This document shows, piece after piece, positions 34,466-42,910 of a stretch of 64,000 nucleotides of DNA. The stretch is from Acidimangrovimonas sediminis (lineage in GTDB: Bacteria > Pseudomonadota > Alphaproteobacteria > Rhodobacterales > Rhodobacteraceae): positions 124,001 through 188,000 of the forward strand of contig NZ_PHSN01000012.1 of the NCBI RefSeq assembly GCF_002871005.1, read 5' to 3'. Below the pieces are notes generated by a model. That model was not told the DNA's origin. It made no database searches and worked only from the letters and a program-made list of their open reading frames with translations. The position numbers and the translations under genes were made by a program. Positions within the stretch are counted from its first letter, which is position 1; each line of letters begins with the position of its first letter.

Positions 34466-35998
34466 ATGGCGACATTCGAACTTTCAGGCATCGTCAGGAA
34501 TTTCGGCGGGGTGCGCGCGCTCAAGGGCGTCGACATCGCCGTCGATGCGGGCGAAAGCCTCGTCCTGCTGGGCGAGAACGGCGCGGGCAAGTCCACGCTG
34601 ATCAAGATCCTGACCGGCGCGCTGGCCCCCGACGCGGGCGAGATCCGCATCGACGGCGTGGCGCAGGATTTCCGCAGCCCGCTCGACGCGCAGAACGCGG
34701 GGATCTCGGCGGTCTACCAGGAACCGATGATCTATCCGCACCTCAGCGTGCTGGAAAACCTCTTCATGGGGCGCGAGATCACCGGCGCCTTCGGCCGGGT
34801 CGACCGGGCCGCGATGCGCCGCACCGCCCGCCCGATCCTCGCCGAGCTGGAGCTGGACGAGACAATCCTCGACCGGCCGATGGCGGCGCTGTCGCTGGGC
34901 TATCAGCAGCTGGTGCTGATCGCCCAGACGCTGGCCCAGAACGCCCGGCTGATCATCTTCGACGAACCCACCTCGATCCTGTCGCGGGCCGAAACCGAAC
35001 GCCTGTTCACAATCATCGACCGGCTGCGCGCCGGCGGTCGGGCGATCGTCTACATCACCCACCGCCTCGAAGAGGTCCCCCGCGTCGGCGACCGGGTGAC
35101 GGTGCTGACCGACGGCGCGGTGACAGGCGGCTACGGCAAGGGCGGGTTCTCGGAAACCACGCTGCTGGAGCTGATGGCCGGCAAGAACAGCCGCGAGATC
35201 GAGGCAGAGATCACCGCCCACCGCACCCCTGCCGGCGATCCGGCCACACCCCCCGTCATGGAAATCGCCGGCCTCTCGCACCCCGCGCATTTCGAAGACG
35301 TCAACCTCCGCCTTCCCCCCGGGATGATCACCGGGATCTACGGCCTCGTGGGCTCCGGCCGGTCAGAGGTGGCGCTGACGATCTTCGGCGAACTCACCCG
35401 CTCCGCCGGCACGATCCGGCTGGAGGGGCAGGAGATCGCCCCCGCCGACCCGGCCGAGGCGATCGCCCTCGGCATCGGCTACCTCCCCGAGGACCGCAAG
35501 CTTCAGGGCATCTTCGCCTCCAAGCCGCTCGAGGCGAACATGACATCGAACGGCCTTGCACGGTTTCGCGGCGGCTGGGGCCTTCTCGACTTTCCCGCGC
35601 TGGCAGCCGAGGCGCGGCGGATCATGGGGCAGTACAACATCAAGGCGCAAAGCGCCCGCACCCTGATCTCCACCCTCTCGGGCGGCAACCAGCAGAAGGG
35701 CCTTTTCGCCCGCTGGGCCGGCCAGCCCTTCAAGGTGCTGATCCTCGACGAACCGACCCGCGGCATCGACGTGCGCACCAAGGACGAGATCCACGATTTC
35801 ATCCGCGACCTTGCGACCGGCGGTGTCGCGGTCGTCGTCATCTCCTCCGACCTGAAGGAGGTCCTTTCGGTCTCGGACCGCATCGTCGTCATGCGCGCGG
35901 GCCGCGTGGTGGATGAGGTCTCGGGCACCGCCATGACGCCCGAACGTGTGCTGAGCGCCGCGATCGGCGCCGGACAAACCGGAGAGAGCGCCGCATGA
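34466..35998 (+). CDS. RbsA/MglA-type double ATPase of the sugar importer
   Basis: This 510-residue protein has two nucleotide-binding domains. The N-terminal one is intact (Walker A GENGAGKST, Walker B LIIFDEPTSIL), with an unusual signature LSLGYQQ. The C-terminal one has the degenerate Walker A normal for this class (GLVGSGRSE) with signature LSGGNQQKG and Walker B ILDEPTRGIDV. The chosen ATG gives MATFELSGIVRNFGG. It overlaps the first permease gene by 4 bases. Confidence 0.93.
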   Translation: MATFELSGIVRNFGGVRALKGVDIAVDAGESLVLLGENGAGKSTLIKILTGALAPDAGEIRIDGVAQDFRSPLDAQNAGISAVYQEPMIYPHLSVLENLFMGREITGAFGRVDRAAMRRTARPILAELELDETILDRPMAALSLGYQQLVLIAQTLAQNARLIIFDEPTSILSRAETERLFTIIDRLRAGGRAIVYITHRLEEVPRVGDRVTVLTDGAVTGGYGKGGFSETTLLELMAGKNSREIEAEITAHRTPAGDPATPPVMEIAGLSHPAHFEDVNLRLPPGMITGIYGLVGSGRSEVALTIFGELTRSAGTIRLEGQEIAPADPAEAIALGIGYLPEDRKLQGIFASKPLEANMTSNGLARFRGGWGLLDFPALAAEARRIMGQYNIKAQSARTLISTLSGGNQQKGLFARWAGQPFKVLILDEPTRGIDVRTKDEIHDFIRDLATGGVAVVVISSDLKEVLSVSDRIVVMRAGRVVDEVSGTAMTPERVLSAAIGAGQTGESAA

Positions 35999-37158
35999 CC
36001 GCACCGACCGACACCCCGCCGCACGGTTCCGGGCGCGACCCTGAACATGACGCCGCGCACGGCCCCGCGCAGGGCCCAACGCGAAATCCCGCGCGCGATG
36101 CGATCCCCCCTGCCCCCACTCCGCCCGACCCTGCGGCCCCCGACCCTGCGGCGCCCGACACCAAGGCCCTTGCCGCCGGTGCCCGCGGCAACCGCCTCGC
36201 CGCCTTTGCCGGCGCGCGCGAAGGGGTGCTTGCGATCACCCTCGTCGTCGTGCTGGTCGGCATCACCCTGGGCTCGCACGGCGATTTCTGGTCCCACGTG
36301 AACATCAACAACCTGCTGGTGCGCATCGCGATCACCGCCATTCCGGCGATCGGCATGACGCTGGTGATCCTGACCGGCGGCATCGACGTCTCGATCGGGT
36401 CCATGCTGGGCCTCGTGGCGGCGGTCGGCGGCCTCCTGTTCCAGGCGGGGTGGAGCGTCTGGGCCGTGGCGCCGGTCTTCGTGCTGCTCGGCGCGGGCTT
36501 CGGGCTGGTGAACGCGGCGATCATCCTCGGCGGGCGGGTGCCGCCGGTGGTGGCGACGCTGGGCACGCTGTCGATCTTTCGCATGGCGGTGTTCCTCGTT
36601 CTCGGCTCGAACTGGATCACCATGATCCCGCCCGAGCTGACGACCCTCTTCATCACCTCCCGCCTCTGGGTGCTGCCGGTGGCCACGGTGGTCGCGCTGG
36701 TGCTGATGATCCTCTTCGCGCTCTTCCTGCGCGGCTTCCGCACCGGGCGCCACATCTACGCCATCGGCAACAACGCCGAGGCCGCCCGCCTCGCCGGCAT
36801 CAAGGTCCGGCGGCTGGAGCTTTACACCTATGTCCTGCTCGGCGCCTTCACCGGCATCGCGGCGCTTCTGACGCTGGGGCAGAGCCCGCTGGTGCAGAAT
36901 TCCACCGGCACCGGGTTCGAACTGGGCGTGATCGCCGCCGTCGTCCTCGGCGGGACCGAGCTCAGCGGCGGCAAGGGCACCATCCTCGGCACCGCGCTGG
37001 GAACCATCATCGTCGAGCTGATCAAGGACGGCGTCGTCCTGATGCACATTCAGCCGTTCTGGGGCGGGGTCCTCCTCGGCGGCATCATCCTCGTCTCGAT
37101 CGGCGCCAACCGGCGCTTTCCGGGCAAGGCGGCAGGCACCAAGGGCGCAGGAGGCTGA
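35995..37158 (+). CDS. RbsC-type sugar permease 1, with Pro-rich N-terminal tail
   Basis: This 387-residue membrane protein begins with about 65 residues of Pro/Ala/Asp-rich, probably disordered sequence before the first helix (VLAITLVVVLVGITLG). The family core follows: IGMTLVILTGGIDVSIGSMLG, GRVPPVVATLGTLSIFR, and AIGNNAEAARLAGIKVRRLELYTYVLLG. About eight to ten helices are evident. If a later start is used the tail would shrink, but the ATGA overlap with the ATPase gene supports 35995. Confidence 0.88.
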   Translation: MTAPTDTPPHGSGRDPEHDAAHGPAQGPTRNPARDAIPPAPTPPDPAAPDPAAPDTKALAAGARGNRLAAFAGAREGVLAITLVVVLVGITLGSHGDFWSHVNINNLLVRIAITAIPAIGMTLVILTGGIDVSIGSMLGLVAAVGGLLFQAGWSVWAVAPVFVLLGAGFGLVNAAIILGGRVPPVVATLGTLSIFRMAVFLVLGSNWITMIPPELTTLFITSRLWVLPVATVVALVLMILFALFLRGFRTGRHIYAIGNNAEAARLAGIKVRRLELYTYVLLGAFTGIAALLTLGQSPLVQNSTGTGFELGVIAAVVLGGTELSGGKGTILGTALGTIIVELIKDGVVLMHIQPFWGGVLLGGIILVSIGANRRFPGKAAGTKGAGG

Positions 37159-37160
37159 CC

Positions 37161-38153
37161 ATGGGCGCGACAGGTTTCCAACCCGGACGCATCGGCGTCC
37201 TCGTCCTGCTGACGATCCTCGCGCTTGGCGGCTTCGCGCTCGGCGATCCCGGAATCCTGTCCGGGCCGAACCTCTATTCCATGGCCGTCTTCTCGGTCGA
37301 GATCGGCATCATCGCCTTCGGCCAGACGCTGGTGATCTGCGGCGGCGACGGCGGCATCGACCTGTCGGTGGGCGCGATCGGCGCGCTGGCGCAGGTCCTC
37401 CTCGGGCTTGCGATCACCGCGGGCCTGCCCTGGCCGCTGGCGGTGGCGATCTGCGTCGCGGCGGGGGCGGGGATGGGCATGATCAACGGCGCCTGCGTCA
37501 CCCGCCTCGACATCCCGCCGATCATCACCACGCTGGCCACGATGTTCGTCTTCTCGGGCCTCGCCCTCGTCCTGACCGGCGGCATCAACATCGACCTGAC
37601 GACCGCCTCTGCCGCCTTCCTCTTCCTCGGACAGGGCGCCATCGCGGGCCTGCCGTTCCAGCTTGTCGCGCTCTACCTGCCCGCCCTCCTGATCCTGATC
37701 GCGGTGCAGCACCGCGCGGGCTTCGGGCGCGCGCTCTACCTCGTCGGCACCTCGACCACCGCGGCCCGGCTGACCGGCCTGCGCCCGAACCGCATCCGCG
37801 CCCGCACCTACGCCATCGCCGGGCTGATGGCCGGCATCGCGGGCGCCATCGGCGCGGCGCGCCTCGGCACCGCAAGCCCCGAGGCCCTGGGCCAGGCCAA
37901 CCTCATCTCCATCGCCATCGTCGTCCTCGGCGGGTCGTCCATCTTCGGCGGCGACGGCTCGGTCGTCGGCACCATGGTCGCCACCGTGCTGATCGGCGTG
38001 GTGAACTACGGGCTGAGCTACATGAACTTCAACCCGGTCTACCAGGCCGGCGTGATGGGGCTGATCCTGATCGGCGCCGTGCTGATCGACAACGCCATCA
38101 GCGGGCGCGGGCTGTCCGCCCTGCCCTTCCGCATGACCCGCAGCACAGGATAA
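37161..38153 (+). CDS. RbsC-type sugar permease 2
   Basis: This 330-residue membrane protein starts MGATGFQPGRIGVLVLLTILALGG. The core motifs GQTLVICGGDGGIDLSVGAIG, RLDIPPIITTLATMFVFSG and LVGTSTTAARLTGLRPNRI are those of BPD_transp_2 permeases. It begins 2 bases after the first permease, so the importer probably has a heterodimeric channel, as in Lsr/Rha systems, and not the RbsC homodimer. Confidence 0.92.
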   Translation: MGATGFQPGRIGVLVLLTILALGGFALGDPGILSGPNLYSMAVFSVEIGIIAFGQTLVICGGDGGIDLSVGAIGALAQVLLGLAITAGLPWPLAVAICVAAGAGMGMINGACVTRLDIPPIITTLATMFVFSGLALVLTGGINIDLTTASAAFLFLGQGAIAGLPFQLVALYLPALLILIAVQHRAGFGRALYLVGTSTTAARLTGLRPNRIRARTYAIAGLMAGIAGAIGAARLGTASPEALGQANLISIAIVVLGGSSIFGGDGSVVGTMVATVLIGVVNYGLSYMNFNPVYQAGVMGLILIGAVLIDNAISGRGLSALPFRMTRSTG

Positions 38154-38165
38154 CGGAGACGACAC

Positions 38166-39020
38166 ATGACGATCCGCGGTTTCGGCGTCCACACCGCGAT
38201 GTGGGCGATGGACTGGACCCCCGAGGCCGCGGCCTGGGCGATCCCCGAGGCGGTGGCCCACGGTATCGACTTCCTCGAGATCACGATGCCCGACCCCGCC
38301 GCCTTCGACCCGGGCCCCACCCGCGCCGCGCTGGAACGCGCGGGCGTCGCCTGCGTCACCTCTCTCGGCCTGCCGCTCGACCGTTTGCCCACGAACGATC
38401 CCGAAGGCGCGCTGGCCTTCCTGCGCATGGCCCTCGACCGGGCCGCCGCCACCGGCGCCGAAGCGATGAGCGGCGTGCTCTACGGCGGGATCGGACAGCG
38501 CACCGGCCATCCCCCCACCGAGGCCGAGCGGGACGCCACCGTCCGCGTCGTGGCCGAGGCCGCCGCCTACGCCCGCGCCCTGGGTCTGGGCTTCGGCCTC
38601 GAGGCCGTGAACCGCTACGAGAACCACATCGTCAACACCGCCGCCCAGGCGGTCGAGATCCTCGAACGGGCGGGCCAGCCCAACGTCTTCGTCCATCTCG
38701 ACACCTACCATATGAACATCGAGGAGAAGGGCCTCGCCAACGGCATCCTCGCCGCGCGCGAGCATCTGCGCTACATCCACCTCTCGGCCTCCGACCGCGG
38801 CACCCCCGGCCGCGACACGATCCAGTGGGACGAGGTCTTCGCGGCCCTCGCCGCGATCGGCTTCACCGGCGGGATGGCGATGGAAAGCTTCATCACCGTG
38901 CCGCCCGCCTTTGCCGCGGGCCTCTCGGTCTGGCGCCCCGTCGCCCCCTCGCGCGAGGAGGTGCTGGCCGAGGGGCTGCCCTTTCTGCGCATGAAGGCCC
39001 GGCAATACGGGCTGATCTGA
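38166..39020 (+). CDS. Ketose 3-epimerase (D-tagatose/D-allulose 3-epimerase family)
   Basis: This 284-residue TIM barrel has metal residues E146 (GLEAVNRYE), D179 (LDTYHMNIEE), H205 (IHLSASDRG) and E240 (AMESF). Their spacings of 33, 26 and 35 are identical to those of characterised D-tagatose 3-epimerases (E152, D185, H211, E246). It epimerises free ketoses at C3, for example D-ribulose/D-xylulose or D-fructose/D-allulose. It is the last gene of the importer operon, 12 bases after permease 2. With the ribulokinase it suggests a route from an imported ketose to a pentulose phosphate. Confidence 0.85.
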   Translation: MTIRGFGVHTAMWAMDWTPEAAAWAIPEAVAHGIDFLEITMPDPAAFDPGPTRAALERAGVACVTSLGLPLDRLPTNDPEGALAFLRMALDRAAATGAEAMSGVLYGGIGQRTGHPPTEAERDATVRVVAEAAAYARALGLGFGLEAVNRYENHIVNTAAQAVEILERAGQPNVFVHLDTYHMNIEEKGLANGILAAREHLRYIHLSASDRGTPGRDTIQWDEVFAALAAIGFTGGMAMESFITVPPAFAAGLSVWRPVAPSREEVLAEGLPFLRMKARQYGLI

Positions 39021-39062
39021 CCCCCCTGCCCCGCCGTTCCCTGCTGTCGCGCGACCGCCGGT

Positions 39063-39758
39063 TCAGGCCTCGACCCGCACGCTGCGGATCGAGGGGTCGA
39101 GCCGGCGCACCGCGGCCTCCAGCCGACCGCTCAGGTGCGTCCGGACGTAATTCGCGTGGAACAGGCTCGGCGCCAGCAGCGTCAGGCACCCCTCCTCGGC
39201 CGACACCTCCTCGAGCGGGCCGAACCACGCGCCGAACGCCGCCGGGTCCGCCGCATGCAGCGCGGCTTGCGCCTCGCGCCACAGCGTGCCGTCGCGGGCG
39301 GGGGCGGCAACCGTGCGCAGCGGCACCACATTGCCCCCCTGCCCTGCCGCCTCGCCCGCCCCGGCGCTGTCCTGCGCCGCGACGCGATCGATGAAATCCT
39401 GCCCGATGTTGGGCCAGGACGGGCGGGTGTCTTCCATCACCTTCGAAAGGTCGATGCCGTAGACGCTGACCCTGCCGCGCGCACCCTGGCGCTTGATCAC
39501 CAGCCAGCCCTGCGCCTTCAGCCGCGCCATCTCGCGCTTCACCGTCCGGGTGTCGACCGACCACAGCCGGGCGATCTCGTCCTGTCCCATCGACAGCTCG
39601 TCGCGCTTCCAGTTGTAGCGCGTGGTGATCAGCGCCATCAGCCGCAGCACCTGCCGCTGGACATGCTTGTCGTGGCTCAGCGCATGCGCCATCAATGCGC
39701 TGAGCAGGTCGTACTTGCGTGCCGACGCCTCGCGCCCGACGGGCTTGACGAGATGCAT
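39063..39758 (-). CDS. DnaA-like replication initiator of an extrachromosomal replicon
   Basis: This is a 231-residue protein. Residues 1-115 hold a winged-helix/HTH region (MGQDEIARLWSVDTRTVKREMARLKAQGWLVI) and residues 155-231 resemble DnaA domain I (LWREAQAALHAADPAAFGAWFGPLE, then LLAPSLFHANYVRTHL). There is no AAA+ ATPase, so it is not chromosomal DnaA. The architecture matches the DnaA-like replicases described for Rhodobacterales plasmids. AGGAGAG precedes the start. It is divergent from parA across a 504-base non-coding region with direct repeats, as expected for an initiator next to its origin. Confidence 0.82.
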   Translation of the reverse strand: MHLVKPVGREASARKYDLLSALMAHALSHDKHVQRQVLRLMALITTRYNWKRDELSMGQDEIARLWSVDTRTVKREMARLKAQGWLVIKRQGARGRVSVYGIDLSKVMEDTRPSWPNIGQDFIDRVAAQDSAGAGEAAGQGGNVVPLRTVAAPARDGTLWREAQAALHAADPAAFGAWFGPLEEVSAEEGCLTLLAPSLFHANYVRTHLSGRLEAAVRRLDPSIRSVRVEA

Positions 39759-40007
39759 CCTGCTCTCCTGTCCCGGCAGTGCCCCTTGGGGAACGCTGCC
39801 CTAATGCCTCGGTCTCCGCGGATCTTGCTGACCCGTCGGTGGCGCGGCGTCCGGTCCGGGGAGACGGTTCCAAACGCTTTTGCCTGTTCTTCGGTTATTT
39901 GCGTCCAGCATTACGATTCTGTCAAGCCTGCGCTCGGTCCGGCCTTCGCCCCCCTGCCCGATCAAATCAGAAAAGAAAGGTTTTATGGTGAAGGGTGACA
40001 CCTTGGC

Positions 40008-40136
40008 TGTCCCCCATTAGGGCGCTTTTGTCCCCCAATAGCCGGTGGGGATGCGCAAGCTGTCCCCCAATATATGGCCGTATTGCCCGGCTTTCCGGCC
40101 CGGGGCGGAACAGTGGCCGATTCGGGCCTGTCCCCC
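40008..40136 (+). repeat. Iteron-like direct repeats (TGTCCCCC x4)
   Basis: TGTCCCCC starts at 40008, 40029, 40061 and 40129, with three copies followed by A/T-rich bases (CATTA, CAATA, CAATATA). Spacings are 21, 32 and 68 bases; the first two are close to whole helical turns. These are probable initiator binding sites. Confidence 0.55.
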
Positions 40137-40150
40137 TGTTTCCCAAGGCA

Positions 40151-40170
40151 ATCTTCCCCGCGGGGAAGAT
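40151..40170. promoter_or_regulatory. parS-like site 1
   Basis: CTTCCCCGCGGGGAAG lies in a 20-base perfect palindrome (AT...AT flanks) 92 bases upstream of the parA start. It is a likely ParB binding site and may also take part in parAB autoregulation. Confidence 0.7.
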
Positions 40171-40262
40171 TTCTCCCATAGTGAACTTCACTTTTGCTTT
40201 TTTGGCAAATCCGGCGTATTTCCGTTTCAGGCAGGATTTTACGTCTAAGAGGCAAAGAGCAG

Positions 40263-41558
40263 ATGTATACCCACGAAGACCTGGCCAAGCTTCAGGCCCA
40301 GTCGCTGAAGATGCAAAGCTGGATCCGCCAGCAGACCTTCAGCCCCGAAAGCACCAAGAGCCTGCGGCGCTTCTCGTCCTGGGAAGTGTCCGAGCTGATC
40401 TTCCGCATCAACCAGTCGACCTTCCGCGGACGGCTCGCCGCCGAGCCCTCGCTCCCCGGCGGCGAGGTCGAGGCCGACGGCCGCCAACGCTGGTTCTCGC
40501 TCGACGAGATCAACGAGCTGCGCCGCCGGATGAAGATCAACCGCAAGTCCCTGATGCCCCCCCGGCCCCAGGGCAAGCGCGCCTTCCGCGCCGCGGTCGC
40601 CAACTTCAAGGGCGGCGCCGGCAAGTCGACCGTCGCGCTCCACCTCGCCCATGCCGCCGCCCTCGACGGCTACCGCGTCCTCGTCGTCGACTTCGACCCG
40701 CAGGCCACGCTTTCGCACTCCATGGGTCTGACCGACGTGGCCGAGGATTACACCGTCTGGGGCATCATGGCCCGCGACCTGATCCGCGAGACGGACCGCA
40801 TGAACTCGGCCATCACCGGGGCCGCCTCGGGCACCGCCCTGCCGCAGCGCAAGCTGCCCGCGGCGATCCGCGACCTCGGCCTGGGCGAGCTGCGCCACCA
40901 GGATTTCATCAAGACGACGGCCTGGTCCACCATCGACATCATCCCCTCCTGCGCCAACGCGGCCTTCGTGGAATTCGCCAGCGCCCAGTACCGCCACCTG
41001 AACCCGGAATGGTCGTTCTTCGCAGCCGTCTCGCGCTATCTCGACGGGCTGGCCGACGACGATTACGATCTGATCCTCTTCGACTGCCCGCCGGCGATCG
41101 GCTACCAGTCGATGAACGCGGTCTTTGCCGCCGACATGCTCTATATCCCCTCGGGGCCCGGTTACTGGGAATACGACAGCACCACCTCGTTCATCGGTCA
41201 GCTGGCCGAGGCGCTGGAGGATCTGGCGCACGGGTTCGACGGCACCTTCCCCGCGGGGAAGATCGGGTTGCCCAAGGCCTTCACCGACATCCGCTTTCTG
41301 ATGACGCGCTACGAGCCGGGCAACGACCTCCACCGCGCGATGTTTCAGGCATTTCGCAAGGTCTTCGGTGATCATGTGGCAGAGCACCCGATCGAGATGA
41401 CGCGGGCTGTGGAACAATCCGGGCGCTTCCTCTCGTCGGTCTACGAGATCGACTACCGCGAGATGACGCGCGAGACATGGCGCCGGGCGCGGGCCAGCTT
41501 TGACCGCGCCTATGACGAATTCAAGGACCGCGTCATCGCGGCCTGGGATCAGATCTGA
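40263..41558 (+). CDS. parA: ParA-family partition ATPase
   Basis: This 431-residue protein has an N-terminal DNA-binding-like region of about 115 residues (MerR-like RRFSSWEVSELIFRINQST, WFSLDEINELRRRM), as in large plasmid ParA/SopA/RepA proteins. The deviant Walker A is FKGGAGKSTVALHLAHAA near 121, followed by VDFDPQATLSHSMG and Walker B-like LILFDCPPAIGYQS. ATG 40263 is chosen since the longer frame would cross the origin-proximal leader. Residues 328-333 (TFPAGK) are encoded by a parS-like palindrome. It is followed by parB after 11 bases. It segregates the replicon on the nucleoid. Confidence 0.95.
   Translation: MYTHEDLAKLQAQSLKMQSWIRQQTFSPESTKSLRRFSSWEVSELIFRINQSTFRGRLAAEPSLPGGEVEADGRQRWFSLDEINELRRRMKINRKSLMPPRPQGKRAFRAAVANFKGGAGKSTVALHLAHAAALDGYRVLVVDFDPQATLSHSMGLTDVAEDYTVWGIMARDLIRETDRMNSAITGAASGTALPQRKLPAAIRDLGLGELRHQDFIKTTAWSTIDIIPSCANAAFVEFASAQYRHLNPEWSFFAAVSRYLDGLADDDYDLILFDCPPAIGYQSMNAVFAADMLYIPSGPGYWEYDSTTSFIGQLAEALEDLAHGFDGTFPAGKIGLPKAFTDIRFLMTRYEPGNDLHRAMFQAFRKVFGDHVAEHPIEMTRAVEQSGRFLSSVYEIDYREMTRETWRRARASFDRAYDEFKDRVIAAWDQI
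41246..41261. promoter_or_regulatory. parS-like site 2, inside parA
   Basis: This is a perfect 16-base copy of CTTCCCCGCGGGGAAG within the parA coding sequence, read in frame as TFPAGK. Confidence 0.65.
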
Positions 41559-41569
41559 AGGAGGCCGGC

Positions 41570-42766
41570 ATGAGCAGGAAACGCCGCATCTTCGACATCG
41601 AGATGCCCGACGAAAGCACGGGCCCCTCGAGCGATGCCGAGGATCAGACGCGGGGCGATGACCCCCAGGGAGACGGCAGCAAGGGCGGCAATACGCCGGG
41701 GGCCGCGCCCGAGGAAGCCGCCGCCGATCTTTCGCAGACCTTCCCCGCGGGGAAGACGCAGCGCCGCGGCCCGATGGCCACCGCGATCACCGAGGCCGCG
41801 CAATCGGCCCGTGAACGGCAGGACATCGAGGCCCGGATCCGCGCCGAGAACGACGCGCTGGCGCATGAGCATGTCCGTCTGAAGAAGCTTGGCCTGGTGA
41901 TGGAGATGATCCCGCTCGACCAGGTCGAGACGTGGAAGCTGACCCGCGACCGCACCAAGGGCCCGGACCCGGAGCTGCCCGAGCTGACCGAGTCGATCCG
42001 GACGCTGGGCCTGTCCAACCCGATCCGGCTGGAGGCGCGATCCGACGGGCGGTACGAGCTGATCCAGGGCTACCGCCGCCTCGGCGCCTATCGCGCGCTG
42101 CTGGAGGAAACGGGCGACGACGACCGCTGGGGCACGATCCCCGCCGTGGTGGCCGAGCCGGGCGAACAGCTGGAGCGTCTTTACCGGCTGATGGTCGACG
42201 AGAACCTCGTGCGCAAGGACATCTCTTTCTACGAGATGGCGCAGCTTGCGCTCGACTATGCGGGCGATCCGCAGACGGAGGAGAGCGACGCCGACAAGGT
42301 GGTGGCGCAGCTCTTCGCCTCGGCCGGCTACCAGAAGCGCAGCTACATCCGCGGCTTCATCAAGCTGGTCGAACGGGTGGGCGATCTGCTGCGCCACGGC
42401 CCGGCGATCCCGCGGCGGCTGGGGCTGACGCTGGTGCAGAAGCTGGAGGTGGAGCCGGCGCTGGTGCAGGTCCTGCGCGAGGATCTGAAGGGCTGGGACG
42501 ACCGGTCGGCCGCGGATGAGCTGGACGTGCTGCGCCGGCTGTGCGGGGCCGGGGACGAGGCCCTCGACCCGCCGGCGCCGAAGCCCGCCAAGGCCCCGGG
42601 CCAGGGCCGCGCCAAGACCAGCTTTCAGCTCGACCGCCGCGAGGGCCGGGCGAAATGCACCGCCGCCAACGGCCGGCTGGAGATCCGTCTGCCGCGCGAC
42701 TTCACCATGATCGACCGGCGCAAGCTGGAAGATGCGGTGAACCGGCTGCTCGACCAGCTCGACTGA
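41570..42766 (+). CDS. parB: ParB-family partition protein
   Basis: This 398-residue protein has an acidic N-terminal tail (1-65), a ParB/Srx-like nucleotide-binding domain with IPLDQVETW, LTESIRTLGLSNPIRLEA and GYRRLGAYRALLEE (the position of the CTP-binding GERR box), then MVDENLVRKDISFYEMAQLAL, a KorB/HTH-like central domain and a C-terminal dimerisation segment (DRRKLEDAVNRLLDQLD). It should load onto the parS-like sites around it. TFPAGK at 57-62 is encoded by the third parS-like copy. A good AGGAGG precedes ATG 41570. Confidence 0.93.
   Translation: MSRKRRIFDIEMPDESTGPSSDAEDQTRGDDPQGDGSKGGNTPGAAPEEAAADLSQTFPAGKTQRRGPMATAITEAAQSARERQDIEARIRAENDALAHEHVRLKKLGLVMEMIPLDQVETWKLTRDRTKGPDPELPELTESIRTLGLSNPIRLEARSDGRYELIQGYRRLGAYRALLEETGDDDRWGTIPAVVAEPGEQLERLYRLMVDENLVRKDISFYEMAQLALDYAGDPQTEESDADKVVAQLFASAGYQKRSYIRGFIKLVERVGDLLRHGPAIPRRLGLTLVQKLEVEPALVQVLREDLKGWDDRSAADELDVLRRLCGAGDEALDPPAPKPAKAPGQGRAKTSFQLDRREGRAKCTAANGRLEIRLPRDFTMIDRRKLEDAVNRLLDQLD
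41740..41755. promoter_or_regulatory. parS-like site 3, inside parB
   Basis: This is a perfect CTTCCCCGCGGGGAAG copy within the parB 5' coding region, read in frame as TFPAGK in the low-complexity linker of the protein. Confidence 0.65.
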
Positions 42767-42786
42767 TCTTCCCCGCGGGGAAGATC
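42765..42786. promoter_or_regulatory. parS-like site 4, at parB stop codon
   Basis: The CTTCCCCGCGGGGAAG core (42768-42783) is extended by GAT/ATC to a 22-base perfect palindrome that begins within the parB TGA. Confidence 0.7.
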
Positions 42787-42794
42787 CTCCGCCT

Positions 42795-42829
42795 CCGCCT
42801 CTGGCCCAAGGGCCGGGCGGGGGCGTTTT
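42795..42829 (+). terminator. Intrinsic terminator after parB
   Basis: CCGCC (42795-42799) pairs with GGCGG (42816-42820), and GGCCC (42803-42807) pairs with GGGCC (42810-42814) across an AA loop. The stem is followed by G-rich sequence and then TTTT (42826-42829). It probably ends parAB transcription. Confidence 0.6.
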
Positions 42830-42910
42830 CATTTCAGGACCAGCGGAGGGGAAGCGGGCGCGTGCAATGCGCCGGCGGTGTCCTTTCTTCGTGGCCATGG
42901 GAAGTTGCAT

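Larger units (their letters stand above)
39759..40262. other. Candidate replication origin region
   Basis: This 504-base non-coding gap lies between the initiator and parA. It contains four TGTCCCCC direct repeats, a 20-base perfect palindrome around the first parS-like site, a GTGAA-C-TTCAC palindrome (40181-40191), and A/T-rich tracts near 39961-39985 and 40190-40240 that could melt. No standard DnaA box (TTATNCACA) was seen. Confidence 0.65.

Noticed and set aside
39063-39758. Calling the initiator a chromosomal DnaA
   Set aside because: It has 231 residues, no AAA+ ATPase and no DnaA domain IV; only the C-terminal part resembles DnaA domain I.
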